Source of the DNA: Rhizobium sp. NRK18
GTDB taxonomy: Bacteria > Pseudomonadota > Alphaproteobacteria > Rhizobiales > Rhizobiaceae
DNA length: 64,000 nucleotides
Direction: 5' to 3'
NCBI RefSeq assembly: GCF_024385575.1
Contig: NZ_JANFMV010000004.1
Span: 283,944-347,943, forward strand
Positions 52,462 through 61,445 of the stretch are shown in pieces. The position numbers and the translations under genes are program-made. The stretch's first letter is position 1. Each line of letters starts with the position of its first letter. The notes beneath the pieces are model-generated. The model had not been told where the DNA came from and ran no database searches. It was given only the letters and a program-made list of their open reading frames with translations.

Positions 52462-53099
52462 CGCCTCTGAGCGCATTTCGCGATGATGCCTGGACTAAAT
52501 GTCGTGTCGGGGGATGTGGAACAGATTGGCGATTGGATCATGAATGGAGACAAACCGCTGCAAATAGCGTTGAGACTTGAGATGCTTCACGATCCGCTCC
52601 CGTCGCCGGATTGGCTGGTCGGAGTTCTCCGCTAGATTGTTCAAGTCCTTATGCGAACGGTGTTCGACACCGGGCATAATCTCGCACTTTGCAGCGACGT
52701 AAGATAGAAGCTTGTCAGTGATCATAACCCGCGGCGCTCGGCCCTGGCTCTTCAAGAGCTTGCTCATCAAGGGCTTGGCCGCCTCGGCATTGCGGCGGCG
52801 AATCTCGCTGGCGAAGGCGCCTCCAAACTTCTCTGACCACAGCCGGACCGTCTGGTGCAATTCAATAATGCCTCGGGCCGCCAGAGTATCCTCGACGATT
52901 CGCAAGTTGAGAGGAAAACGGAAATAAAGCCAGACGGCATGGGCGATGATCTCGGCGGGAAAGCGATGGCGGCGATAAGCGGGTCGTGGTCTGTCATGGC
53001 CCGTCATCCCACATCGAAATCCTGGTGATCTGAATGATCGGGTGCTCGTCACTGTTAACATACCTACTTGGCACAGCCCGGATGGCAAATTTCAGAGCC
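52462..53099 (-). mobile_element. Defective IS6-family insertion sequence
   Basis: Contains the IS6-type transposase frame at 52495-53007. Tentative ends: GCCTCTGAGCGCATTT starting at 52463 and, on the other strand, GGCTCTGAAATTTGCC starting at 53099. These share the GGCTCTG-like opening of IS6-family inverted repeats but are imperfect. The implied length of about 640 bp is short for the family (about 800), consistent with the internal deletion in the transposase. No target duplication could be confirmed. Confidence 0.5.
52495..53007 (-). pseudogene. IS6-family transposase with an in-frame internal deletion
   Basis: 170 residues from ATG 53007. The N-terminal YRRHRFPAEIIAHAVWLYFRF, VEDTLAARGIIELHQTVRLW and the C-terminal ITDKLLSY, MPGVEHRSHKDLNNLAENS, RFVSIHDPIANLF are classic IS6-family blocks. 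The segment that should lie between, with HLDEV (first catalytic Asp) and WRAVDQDG, is absent: the chain runs from EIRRR straight into RNAEAAKPLMSKLL. Loss of the first DDE residue makes it inactive. The remnant at 23310-23507 keeps part of the region deleted here. Confidence 0.82.
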
Positions 53100-53429
53100 C
53101 GGCGAAACATAGCAGCCGGCGCGCACTGGTGAGGATCGCTTAAGATCATCGTGCTATTTCAAACCCTTGCGAGAGGCGGGAGCAGTGTCCCGCTGCGAAG
53201 GACTGTGGGCGCATGGCGATCGATCTTCCGGAGATCTTCAGCCAGGCCAGCGTGGGCTTACGCGGAGACGACGGACGGATCAGGTGCAGCCGACAAAAAT
53301 CCAATGAGCAGTTATCTCGAAAAATATGCGCATAACCGCACGCCATGTCTCTACAGCAATACGCCCGATAATCTTGCATTATCGTTCTTTATTGTCATTA
53401 TAGAGAAAATCAGCTCTCCGAGGCCGCAA
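53100..53429. other. Region between the IS6 element and the recombinase gene
   Basis: 330 bases. The recombinase frame stays open leftward to 53151, but without a ribosome site or domain. A perfect hairpin CGATAAT-CTTGC-ATTATCG (53366-53384) followed by TTCTTTATT lies 46 bases before the chosen start. It could be an operator, a rightward terminator or part of a recombination site. Nothing else is recognised. Confidence 0.45.
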
Positions 53430-54509
53430 ATGCCGGAAAACGATCGCTATCCGTACTCTGCTCCGTCTCTCGGCACGGCGGCGGATGATCATTTGCAGGA
53501 TTCCGGGTTGTCGGGTGGAGCTCCGGGCCATCTGGCGCCGCTGGTCGAGCGCGCCCGCGGCTACGTTGAAGCCTCAAGCTCGGCCAATACGCAGCGCGCC
53601 TATGCGGCCGACTGGAAGCATTTTGCCGGTTGGTGCCGGCGTCAGGGACTGTCTCCCCTCCCCCCGGATGTGCAGACCGTCGGGCTCTACATCACCGCCC
53701 TGGCGTCCGGCGAAGCCGCGCCCCGCGCCCGGGCGAGCTCGGTTGCCACCGTCGAGCGACGGCTGTCGGCATTATGCTGGAACTACACGCAGCGCGGGCT
53801 CCTGCTCGACCGCCGCGACCGCCATATCGCAACCGTGCTTGCCGGCATTCGCAATCGTCATGCAGCACCCCCGCGCCAGAAGGAAGCAATCCTACCCGAG
53901 GAGCTGATCGCCATGGTCGAGACGCTCGACAGGGGCACGCTTCGGGGTCTGCGCGATCGCACCATGCTTCTGATCGGCTTTGCCGGCGGCCTGCGCCGCT
54001 CGGAAATCGTCGCGCTCGACTGCGGCCGCGACCAGACGGAGGATGGCGGTGGCTGGATCGAGGTCTTCGACAAGGGAATGCTGGTGACGCTGCGCGGCAA
54101 GACCGGCTGGCGCGAGGTCGAGATCGGCCGCGGCTCCTCCGACCTCACCTGCCCCGTCCATGCCGTCGAGACCTGGCTGAAGCTTGGCAGGATATCTCAT
54201 GGTCCCCTCTTCCGCCGCGTCACCGGTCGCGGCAAGGAGGTCGGACCCGAAAGGCTAAAGGATCAGGAAATCGCCCGCCTCGTCAAGAAGACCGTGCTCG
54301 CCGCCGGCATTCGCGGCGAGCTGCCGGAGGCCGAACGCGTAAGGCTATTCTCCGGCCATTCGCTGCGCGCCGGCCTTGCCTCCTCGGCGGAAGTCGACGA
54401 GCGCTATGTGCAGAAGCAGCTCGGCCATACGTCAGCGGAAATGACCCGCCGCTACCAGCGCCGGCGCGACCGCTTCCGCGTCAACCTGACGAAAGCGGCA
54501 GGACTTTAG
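53430..54509 (+). CDS. Tyrosine-type site-specific recombinase/integrase
   Basis: 359 residues from ATG 53430. N-terminal SAM-like core-binding domain (SSSANTQRAYAADWKHFAGWCRRQGL is its usual opening, about residues 40-65) and a catalytic domain with Arg in GFAGGLRRSEIVAL near 189, HSLRAGLAS near 310 (H-x-x-R) and the nucleophile Tyr in TSAEMTRRYQRR near 341. All catalytic residues are intact. Similar stand-alone recombinases occur on rhizobial megaplasmids. No tRNA or attachment site was found beside it, so it may act as a resolvase or mobilise DNA elsewhere. It converges on the E1-like gene with 12 bases between. Confidence 0.9.
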   Translation: MPENDRYPYSAPSLGTAADDHLQDSGLSGGAPGHLAPLVERARGYVEASSSANTQRAYAADWKHFAGWCRRQGLSPLPPDVQTVGLYITALASGEAAPRARASSVATVERRLSALCWNYTQRGLLLDRRDRHIATVLAGIRNRHAAPPRQKEAILPEELIAMVETLDRGTLRGLRDRTMLLIGFAGGLRRSEIVALDCGRDQTEDGGGWIEVFDKGMLVTLRGKTGWREVEIGRGSSDLTCPVHAVETWLKLGRISHGPLFRRVTGRGKEVGPERLKDQEIARLVKKTVLAAGIRGELPEAERVRLFSGHSLRAGLASSAEVDERYVQKQLGHTSAEMTRRYQRRRDRFRVNLTKAAGL

Positions 54510-54521
54510 CGCCTCCGCCGA

Positions 54522-56942
54522 TCAACCCGTTGCCGAAAGCCCCTTTAGCGGCCGGCCGGACGTCAGGCCGGTGGCGATCTCGGCGATCGACTGCGCGTCG
54601 ATCCCGAAATGGCGATAGAGGTCGGCAACTGTTCCCGTCTGGCCGAAATGCTCGACGCCGAGGCTGACGGTCCGGTGGCCCGCGACACCGCCAAGCCAGG
54701 AGAGCGTCGCCGGATGGCCGTCGATGACGGTGATGATGCGGCAATGGGCAGGCAGCGGTTCCAGCATGCGTTCGATATGGCTCCGCGCACTCGCATTTCC
54801 GCGCGCACGGGCACGTTGCGCCGCCTGCCAGCCGGCGTTCAACCGGTCGGCCGAGGTGATCGCCAGAACGCCGATGTCGCGCCGGCTGTCGGCCAGCATG
54901 CCGGCCGCCGCAATCGCCTCGGTCGCGACCGTGCCCTGATAAGCGATGATCAGATCCGCATTCGGCCCCGGCTCCTTCAGCCATGTCGCGCCGTCGATCA
55001 CCTCGCGAGCAAAATGCGGGTTTGGCTTGCGGGCCGGCTGCTCGATCTGCCGGGTTGAGAGCCGCAGGTACACCGATCCTCCCGTCTCGTCGCGCAGCCA
55101 GGTCCGTTCGTCGCGGTCCCCTTCCCCGTCGCGCTGCATGTAGTCGAAGGACCAGCCCATGATGATCGCCAGCTCGTCGGCAAAGGCGGGCTCGAAGCTC
55201 GCCAGACCGTCCTGGCTCATGCCGATCAGCGGCTGCGCGATCGACTGATGGGCGCCCCCCTCCCCTGCGAGCGACACGCCGGATGGCGTGCCGACCACCA
55301 TGAAGCGGGCATCCTGGTAGCAGGCGTAGTTCAGCGCATCGAGGCCGCGCGAGACGAAGGGATCGTAGAGCGTTCCGACCGGCAGCAGCCGCTCGCCGAA
55401 CAGCGAATGCGACAGCCCGGCGGCGCCTAAGAGCAGGAACAGGTTCATCTCGGCAATCCCGAGTTCGATATGCTGGCCCTTCGGCGAGAAATCCCACTTC
55501 TGCGCGCTCGGAATGCGCTCGGAACGGAAGACGTCGGCCAGATCCTTGCGCGCAAACAGCTGCTTGCGGTTGACCCAGGGGCCGAGATTGGTGGAAACCG
55601 TGACGTCCGGCGAGGTGGTGACGATCCGCGCGGAAAGCTCGCTGTCGCCGCGGGCAATGCCGTCGAGGATCTTGCCGAACGCCGCCTGGGTGGAAATCTC
55701 CTCACTTGGCGCGGCCGGGCTTGCGGACACTTCGGCCGGGACGCTGACCGTTTTCGAGGTATAGCGCCGCGTCCCTCTGGCAAAGAACGGCACCTGATCG
55801 AGGAAGCCGCGCAGCGCGTCTTCTGAAAGGTCCAGCCCCTCGAAGGGCGACCATTCCTCACCTTCGCGGATCTTCATCGCCTCCTGCAGGCTCGTCATCT
55901 GCGCCGAGGTCATCAGGCCGGCGTGGTTGTCCTTGTGGCCGGCGAGCGGCGTGCCGTAGCCTTTCACGGTATAGGCGATGAAGGCCGTCGGCCGGTCGTG
56001 GTCGATGCCATTGAAGGTCTCGCTCAGCGTTTCCAGGCAGTGACCGCCAAGATTGTTCATCAGCGCCGCCAGTTCCGTGTCGGAGCGCTTCTCGATCAAC
56101 GCCGTCACGTCGCCCTGGTCACCGATATCGTCGAGGAGCCGCTTGCGCCAGGCAGCACCGCCCTGGAACAAGAGCGCGGAATAGGTCTGGTTGGGACAGG
56201 TATCGATCCAGCGCTTGAGCGCCTCGCCGCCCGGCTCCTCGAAGGCAGCGCGCTGCAGGGCGCCGTATTTCAGCGTCACGACATCCCAGCCGAAGGCGCG
56301 GAAGACGGTTTCGATCCGCTCATAGAGCCCTTCGCGAACGACACCATCGAGGCTCTGGCGGTTATAGTCGATGATCCACCAGCAATTGCGCAGGTCGTGC
56401 TTCCAGCCCTCCTGCAGCGCCTCGTAGACATTGCCCTCGTCGAGCTCCGCGTCGCCGACCAGCGCGATCATCCGGCCGGGCCGGCGCTTGCCATCGAGCC
56501 AGCCCTTGGCGGCGACATAGTCCTGGATGATCGAGGCAAACGCGGTGATGCCGACGCCGAGGCCCACCGAGCCGGTGGAGAAATCCACATCGTCGATGTC
56601 CTTCGTGCGGCTCGGATAAGACTGCGCGCCGTGATAGCCGCGGAAGTTTTCAAGCTTCTCGCGCGTCTGGTTGCCCATGAGGTACTGGATGGCATGAAAC
56701 ACCGGCGAGGCATGCGGCTTCACAGCCACGCGATCCTCGGGCCGCAGAACGTCGAAATAGAGCGTCGCCATGATCGAAGCCAGGGAAGCGCTGGACGCCT
56801 GGTGACCGCCGACCTTCACGCCGTCGACCTTCTCCCGGCGGTTGGCCTGGTCAATCATCCAGCAGGCAAGCCAGAGGATCTTCTTCTCCAGCGCCTTCAG
56901 CGCTTTCGTCTTTGCAATCTGCGTGCCGGCCTTGGCGGTCAT
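54522..56942 (-). CDS. Thiamine-diphosphate-dependent 2-oxoacid dehydrogenase E1-like / transketolase-family protein
   Basis: 806 residues. The thiamine diphosphate motif reads GDAELDEGNVYEALQEGW near residue 180, closing with IDYNRQS. HASPVFHAIQYLMGN near 77 and the C-terminal GVSLAGEGGAHQSIAQPLIG are those of homodimeric pyruvate dehydrogenase E1 (AceE) and of MdeB, a 2-oxobutyrate dehydrogenase E1, and not of classic transketolase. ATG 56942 has GGGAGGAG 6 bases upstream. It is divergent from an Lrp-type regulator, as mdeB is in pseudomonads, but no methionine gamma-lyase gene is near. A branched- or short-chain 2-oxoacid is the likely substrate. Confidence 0.82.
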   Translation of the reverse strand: MTAKAGTQIAKTKALKALEKKILWLACWMIDQANRREKVDGVKVGGHQASSASLASIMATLYFDVLRPEDRVAVKPHASPVFHAIQYLMGNQTREKLENFRGYHGAQSYPSRTKDIDDVDFSTGSVGLGVGITAFASIIQDYVAAKGWLDGKRRPGRMIALVGDAELDEGNVYEALQEGWKHDLRNCWWIIDYNRQSLDGVVREGLYERIETVFRAFGWDVVTLKYGALQRAAFEEPGGEALKRWIDTCPNQTYSALLFQGGAAWRKRLLDDIGDQGDVTALIEKRSDTELAALMNNLGGHCLETLSETFNGIDHDRPTAFIAYTVKGYGTPLAGHKDNHAGLMTSAQMTSLQEAMKIREGEEWSPFEGLDLSEDALRGFLDQVPFFARGTRRYTSKTVSVPAEVSASPAAPSEEISTQAAFGKILDGIARGDSELSARIVTTSPDVTVSTNLGPWVNRKQLFARKDLADVFRSERIPSAQKWDFSPKGQHIELGIAEMNLFLLLGAAGLSHSLFGERLLPVGTLYDPFVSRGLDALNYACYQDARFMVVGTPSGVSLAGEGGAHQSIAQPLIGMSQDGLASFEPAFADELAIIMGWSFDYMQRDGEGDRDERTWLRDETGGSVYLRLSTRQIEQPARKPNPHFAREVIDGATWLKEPGPNADLIIAYQGTVATEAIAAAGMLADSRRDIGVLAITSADRLNAGWQAAQRARARGNASARSHIERMLEPLPAHCRIITVIDGHPATLSWLGGVAGHRTVSLGVEHFGQTGTVADLYRHFGIDAQSIAEIATGLTSGRPLKGLSATG

Positions 56943-57064
56943 GCGTGTCTCCTCCCGGTCTCTGTAAGCTTCCAGCATATCGCCCTTCAAAGGCGATTTT
57001 CTTGCAAAGACTGCCGCCGGCCGCTAACTTTCGCAAAATTCTGCCAGAAGATTTGGAATTTGTG

Positions 57065-57529
57065 ATGATTGATGCCAACGAGGGCGAACTGGACAAGATT
57101 GATCGCGCCATCCTGCGCGAGCTGCAGAAGAACGCCCGGATTTCGAACCAGGAGCTGAGCGAGAAGGTCGGCCTCAGCCCGTCCCCGTGCCTGCGCCGCC
57201 TCCGCCGTCTCGAGGACGAAGGCTTCATCGCCGGCTACACGGTGAGGCTCGACGAGGAAAAGATCGGTTTGCCGGTCGCCGTATTCCTGTCGATCAAGCT
57301 CGACCGCCAGGTCGACGCCCAGCTGACGTCGTTCGAAACCGAGATCATGAAGCACCCGGAAGTGGTCGACTGCTGGCTGATGACGGGCGAGAACGATTAT
57401 CTGCTGCGCGTGCTGGCGCCGGGCCTGCGCGAATACGAGCACTTCCTGACCGGCAAGCTCACCAAGATCCCCGGCATAGCCTCGATCCAGTCTTCGGTCT
57501 CGCTGCGTCGGGTCAAGGGCGGACTTTAG
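57065..57529 (+). CDS. Lrp/AsnC-family transcriptional regulator
   Basis: 154 residues. N-terminal helix-turn-helix (LDKIDRAILRELQKNARISN, LSEKVGLSPSPCLRRLRRLE) and a C-terminal RAM ligand domain (HPEVVDCWLMTGENDYLLRV). ATG 57065 is chosen because it starts the domain where usual; the ribosome site is weak. It is divergent from the E1-like gene with 122 bases between and probably controls it in response to an amino acid. Confidence 0.9.
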   Translation: MIDANEGELDKIDRAILRELQKNARISNQELSEKVGLSPSPCLRRLRRLEDEGFIAGYTVRLDEEKIGLPVAVFLSIKLDRQVDAQLTSFETEIMKHPEVVDCWLMTGENDYLLRVLAPGLREYEHFLTGKLTKIPGIASIQSSVSLRRVKGGL

Positions 57530-57557
57530 ATCCCCTCCCCTGCCGGCAAGCCGGGCG

Positions 57558-58559
57558 CTAGACCGGTTTGCGGAAGAAGATGACGACGCCCATCACGATC
57601 AGCAGCATTGTCCAGACGGCGAGACTGACCACAACGGATTGCCGGGCCGAGCGCTGCTCCAGCCATGTGCGCGGCTTGATCCCCTGCGTGCGGAACACCA
57701 GCACCGCGGCCAGATTGACGCTGACAATGTTGACGATCAGCAGCAGCATGGCACCGCTGGCGTTGTAGTATTCGCGGGCGCCGAGCATGATGCCGGCCGC
57801 GGCCGCCGGCGGCAGCAGCGCCACGGCGACCATGACGCCGACGAGCGCGGTCGGAAGTCCGGCCGTAATCGACAGCACCGCCGCCGCACCGGAGGCGAGC
57901 GCCAGCGCAATTCCGTCGAAGCCGACCCGGGTGCGCGACAGAAGCTCCGGCGAATCCAGTGGAAAATGCCCCAGAAGTCCGATGCCTGCACTCAGGACCA
58001 GCGCGGCGCCGAGACCCGCGACACCGGTCAGAATGGCCCTTAGCATCATCTTGCCGTCGCCGAGCGCGACGCCAAAGGAAAATGCGAGGTTCGGACCGAG
58101 CAGCGGTGCAATCACCATGGCACCGATCACCACGGCGATATTGCCTTCGATCAGACCGATCGAGGCCACCACGGTCGAGAGGATCGTCTGCAGGATGTAA
58201 TTGTAATTGAGATCCGCACCATGGGAGACCTGGGTATAGATCTCCTCACGCGTCGCTTCGCGGTTCTCGCGCTTGCGCTCGGCCTTCTCCTCCTCGCTCT
58301 CCTCCTCGTCCTCCGTCGGGATCGTCGCCTCGACGGCGGTCACCATCACCCGGCTGCCGTCGCTGTTTCCAACCGCATTCTGGAGCGCGTCGAGGAGTTC
58401 CTGTCGGTCGCAGCGGCCGAGCAGCAGGTAATAGAGCCGCCTGCCTTCCTTTTCGGCCGGCAGGGACCAGTATTCCAGCGCATTGAACCGATCGGCGATT
58501 GATGAAATGCGGTCCGCATATCGCTCTTCGGCAAGGACTTCGATACGACGCAGCGCCAT
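57558..58559 (-). CDS. DUF389 (TIGR00341-type) membrane protein
   Basis: 333 residues. A soluble N-terminal half (residues 1-110) with an acidic-basic stretch (EEDEEESEEEKAERKRENRE region) is followed by about six membrane spans with GVALGDGKMMLRAILTGVAGLGAAL and AGLPTALVGVMVAVALLPPAAAAG, the DUF389 hallmark. The biochemical role is not established. It stands alone between an Lrp gene and a BASS-type transporter, with 131 bases before the latter. Confidence 0.87.
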   Translation of the reverse strand: MALRRIEVLAEERYADRISSIADRFNALEYWSLPAEKEGRRLYYLLLGRCDRQELLDALQNAVGNSDGSRVMVTAVEATIPTEDEEESEEEKAERKRENREATREEIYTQVSHGADLNYNYILQTILSTVVASIGLIEGNIAVVIGAMVIAPLLGPNLAFSFGVALGDGKMMLRAILTGVAGLGAALVLSAGIGLLGHFPLDSPELLSRTRVGFDGIALALASGAAAVLSITAGLPTALVGVMVAVALLPPAAAAGIMLGAREYYNASGAMLLLIVNIVSVNLAAVLVFRTQGIKPRTWLEQRSARQSVVVSLAVWTMLLIVMGVVIFFRKPV

Positions 58560-58690
58560 GATATTTCCATTTCCGGTTTATCGATGCGGACAACCGGGGC
58601 CGGTCGCGCGCTTCAGGCAAGCCAAGCTGAAAAGTTGACTGCAGTCAACTCGTCTGGGACATAACGCATTGGCCGGAAAGGAGTTTCATC

Positions 58691-59695
58691 CTATTTTACG
58701 GAAACTGCAACCGGGGCGTCCTCAACCGCCTTTCGGGCGTAGCGCTGGGCAATCACGGCGCAGGCCATCAGCTGGATCTGATGGAACAGCATGATCGGCA
58801 GAACGATGGCGCCGACCGGCTGGCCCGCAAAAATCGCATTCGCCATGGGGACACCCGAGGCGAGACTCTTTTTCGAACCGCAGAAGGTGATGGTGATCTC
58901 GTCTTCGCGCGAGAAGCCCAGAGCCCGGCTGCCGAACATGGTGAAGGCCAGCACGAAGGCGAGCAATGCCATGTCCAGAACGACAACGAGGCCGAGGTCA
59001 CCGAGCGAGAAATTGTGCCACACGCCCTCGATCACCGCTTCGGAAAAGGCGCCATAGACCACCATCAGGATCGAGCCGCGATCGATCGGCATCAAGAGCT
59101 TCTTGCGGGCGCGCACCCAGTCGCCGATCCAGGGCTGAAGGATCTGGCCGGCGATAAAGGGCAGGAGCAACTGCGTGAAGATCTGCAGCACCGCATCCAT
59201 TGACACGCCGGAATGGCCGCCGGCCTGGAGAAGCAGACCGCAGAGCAGCGGGGTCAGGATCATGCCGGCCAGATTGGAGGCGGACGCGGCGCAGATTGCG
59301 GCCGGAACATTACCTCCGGCCATGGAGGTGAAGGCGATCGACGACTGCACGGTCGATGGCAGGGTGCAGAGATAGAGAAATCCGATGAACAGCGTAGGCG
59401 GCAGCATGTCCTTGACCGCAAAGCCGATCCCCAGACCCAACAGTGGAAAGACGCCGAAGGTCACGGCCAGGATGACGATGTGCAGCCGCCAGTGCAGGAT
59501 GCCGGCCACCACGACGTCGCGCGACAGGCGCGCCCCGTGCAGAAAGAACAAGACCGCGATCGCCACCTTGGTCGCGACCGAGAACCAGGCCGCCGGCGCG
59601 CCGCTAATCGGCAGTTGCGAGGCAAGCGCCACTGTCAGGACGAGAAGAAGGGTGAAGGTATCGGGCAGAAAGCGGCGCATGGTCTTCCAGGACAT
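58691..59695 (-). CDS. Bile acid:sodium symporter (BASS) family transporter, YfeH-like
   Basis: 334 residues with about ten spans. FLYLCTLPSTVQSSIAFTSMAGGNVPAAICAASASNLAGMI spans about residues 90-130 and includes the crossover region of the BASS fold; FCGSKKSLASGVPMA near residue 275 is the second one. These proteins move organic anions with sodium. Several starts are possible (59710, 59695, 59683). It is divergent from a LysR gene that probably regulates it. Confidence 0.85.
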   Translation of the reverse strand: MSWKTMRRFLPDTFTLLLVLTVALASQLPISGAPAAWFSVATKVAIAVLFFLHGARLSRDVVVAGILHWRLHIVILAVTFGVFPLLGLGIGFAVKDMLPPTLFIGFLYLCTLPSTVQSSIAFTSMAGGNVPAAICAASASNLAGMILTPLLCGLLLQAGGHSGVSMDAVLQIFTQLLLPFIAGQILQPWIGDWVRARKKLLMPIDRGSILMVVYGAFSEAVIEGVWHNFSLGDLGLVVVLDMALLAFVLAFTMFGSRALGFSREDEITITFCGSKKSLASGVPMANAIFAGQPVGAIVLPIMLFHQIQLMACAVIAQRYARKAVEDAPVAVSVK

Positions 59696-59732
59696 TGAGA
59701 TTGCGAACATCGGCAATCTAGGTCATCATATT

Positions 59733-59762
59733 TCACGATACAAACGCTAACAATTATCGCGA
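59733..59762. promoter_or_regulatory. Inverted repeat in the BASS/LysR divergent region
   Basis: TCACGATA (59733-59740) and TATCGCGA (59755-59762) match at 7 of 8 positions as inverted arms separated by 14 bases. They lie in the short region between the two divergent genes, next to the LysR start at 59772, where a LysR autoregulatory site is expected. Confidence 0.55.
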
Positions 59763-59771
59763 AACGCAATA

Positions 59772-60632
59772 ATGCTGAATCTCACCCACCTCTCCAGCTT
59801 CATCGCCCTGCAGCAGACCGGCAGCTTCACGCTCGCCGCCGCCCGTCTCGGCCTCAGCCAGTCGACCGTCAGCCAGCATCTGCAGCGCCTGGAAGACGAA
59901 CTCGGCAAGCAGCTGATCTGGCGTACCACCCACGCCGTCCGGTTGACCCCGGATGGCGAACTGCTGATCGGTCATGCCCGCGACATGGTCGAAATGGACG
60001 GCCGGATCCGCGAACTGTTCCACCAATCGCGGCTGCGCGGCCGCCTGCGGCTCGGCGTTTCGGAAGATTTCGTCGCCACGCGCCTTTCCGCCGTGCTTGA
60101 AAACTTCATCCGCCTGCATCCGCTGGTCGATCTGGAACTCACGGTCGACCTTAGCGGCGTTCTTTATGAAAAGCAGGGCCGCGGCGAACTCGATCTCGTT
60201 CTGGCCAAGCGCATGAAGGACGATGCCCGGGGCCGGCTGCTCTACCGCGAACCGCTGGTCTGGATGGCCCGCAGCCGCAATTTTCCCTTCAACCCCGGCG
60301 ACATCCTGCCGCTGATCGCCTATCCACCACCAAGCATCACCCGCCGTGTCGCGCTCGAGGCACTGGAATCCCACGGCATTGCCTGGCGGATCGTCTGCAC
60401 CTGCCCGAGCCTGACCGGGCTGGTGGCAGCAGCGCGCGCCGGCATGGGCGTCCTCGTCCAGCCGCGCAGCATGGTGGAAAGCGGGCTCGAGGAACTGAGC
60501 AATTCCCGCCTGCCTCAGCTCGAACAGGTCGATTTCGTTCTTGTTCCCTCCCGTGGCGCGGATGCCGCCATCGTCGAGGCGATTTCCAACGAATTCCTCT
60601 CGCAGATTTCCGCGCCTGGCCGGGAACGCTAG
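59772..60632 (+). CDS. LysR-family transcriptional regulator
   Basis: 286 residues. Winged helix LNLTHLSSFIALQQTGSFT, AARLGLSQSTVSQHLQRLEDELG, then a substrate domain from RLRLGVSEDFVATRLSAVL. It is compact and intact. It faces the BASS-type transporter across fewer than 80 bases, the standard layout for a regulator and its target. Confidence 0.92.
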   Translation: MLNLTHLSSFIALQQTGSFTLAAARLGLSQSTVSQHLQRLEDELGKQLIWRTTHAVRLTPDGELLIGHARDMVEMDGRIRELFHQSRLRGRLRLGVSEDFVATRLSAVLENFIRLHPLVDLELTVDLSGVLYEKQGRGELDLVLAKRMKDDARGRLLYREPLVWMARSRNFPFNPGDILPLIAYPPPSITRRVALEALESHGIAWRIVCTCPSLTGLVAAARAGMGVLVQPRSMVESGLEELSNSRLPQLEQVDFVLVPSRGADAAIVEAISNEFLSQISAPGRER

Positions 60633-60691
60633 CATGGCTTGCGTCCACCCGGCCTCAGGCGTATCACTGGATCAGATTTCCCGGGACTTCC

Positions 60692-61444
60692 ATGCGCAGC
60701 TATTTCAAAAGCCTTGCCGGCCGTGACCGCAGCGAGCGGAGCGACCGCCACCTCGCCTTTCTTCTGACCCTGATCGCGGGTGCTGCGAATGCCGGCGGCT
60801 TCATGGCCGTGCACCAGTACACCTCGCACATGTCGGGCATCGTCTCGTCGCTGGCAGACAACCTGGTGATCGGCAATCTCGTGCTGTTCCTGCATGGATT
60901 TGCCGGCCTCGTCGCCTTCATCCTCGGCGCGGCCAGCTCGGCCATCCTCATCAACTGGGCCCGCCGCCGCGATCTCTATTCGCAATACGCCCTGCCGCTG
61001 GCGCTGGAAGCCGTCCTTCTCCTCGCCTTCGCCGGTTCCGACCTGCTGCCCGAGGGTTCGGCGCTGCACTCCGCCATCGCGATCATCATGCTGCTCTGCT
61101 ACGTCATGGGCCTGCAGAACGCCATGATTACCAAGCTGTCCGGCGCCCGCATCCGCACCACCCATGTGACCGGCATGGTCACGGACATCGGGATCGAACT
61201 CGGCAAGGCGCTTTACCGCAATCCGCCGCATCCAGGCCCCGCCTCCCCTGCTCCCGTCGTCGCCGACCGGGCCAAACTCGGACTGCTCGCCAGCCTCGTC
61301 TCGCTGTTTTTCTCCGGCGGCGTGTTCGGCGCGCTGCTGTTTGCCCATTTCGGCGTCGCAGCCGGCCTCATCCTCGCGCTGCCGCTCGTCGTCATCGTCA
61401 GCTATCCGCTGTTGACCGACATGAAGGTGAAGCGGGTGCACTGA
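60692..61444 (+). CDS. DUF1275 (YoaK-like) membrane protein
   Basis: 250 residues with about six spans: LAFLLTLIAGAANAGGFMAVHQYTSHMSG spans residues 21-49 and is the family's signature region, followed by GLQNAMITKLSGARIRTTHVTGMVTDIG. The function is unknown; some homologues are induced by stress or linked to quinolone susceptibility. It ends 1 base before the repC stop on the opposite strand. Confidence 0.87.
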   Translation: MRSYFKSLAGRDRSERSDRHLAFLLTLIAGAANAGGFMAVHQYTSHMSGIVSSLADNLVIGNLVLFLHGFAGLVAFILGAASSAILINWARRRDLYSQYALPLALEAVLLLAFAGSDLLPEGSALHSAIAIIMLLCYVMGLQNAMITKLSGARIRTTHVTGMVTDIGIELGKALYRNPPHPGPASPAPVVADRAKLGLLASLVSLFFSGGVFGALLFAHFGVAAGLILALPLVVIVSYPLLTDMKVKRVH

Positions 61445-61445
61445 C

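Noticed and set aside
23310..53099. The two IS6 remnants as copies of one recent transposition
   Set aside because: Their shared parts differ at many positions, so they are different family members or very old copies.
14930..53150. Other CTTAAG words as response-regulator boxes (for example near 14935, 16245, 21330, 45110, 53145)
   Set aside because: Each is single, without a second half-site 11 bp away, unlike the two paired boxes at 8070 and 10193.
53151..53429. N-terminal extension of the tyrosine recombinase
   Set aside because: The frame is open, but it lacks a ribosome site, is poor in regular secondary structure and crosses a hairpin. The core-binding domain starts well after 53430.
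53400..54600. tRNA or attachment site next to the recombinase
   Set aside because: No cloverleaf-like sequence or pair of direct repeats was seen, so integration at this locus is not supported.
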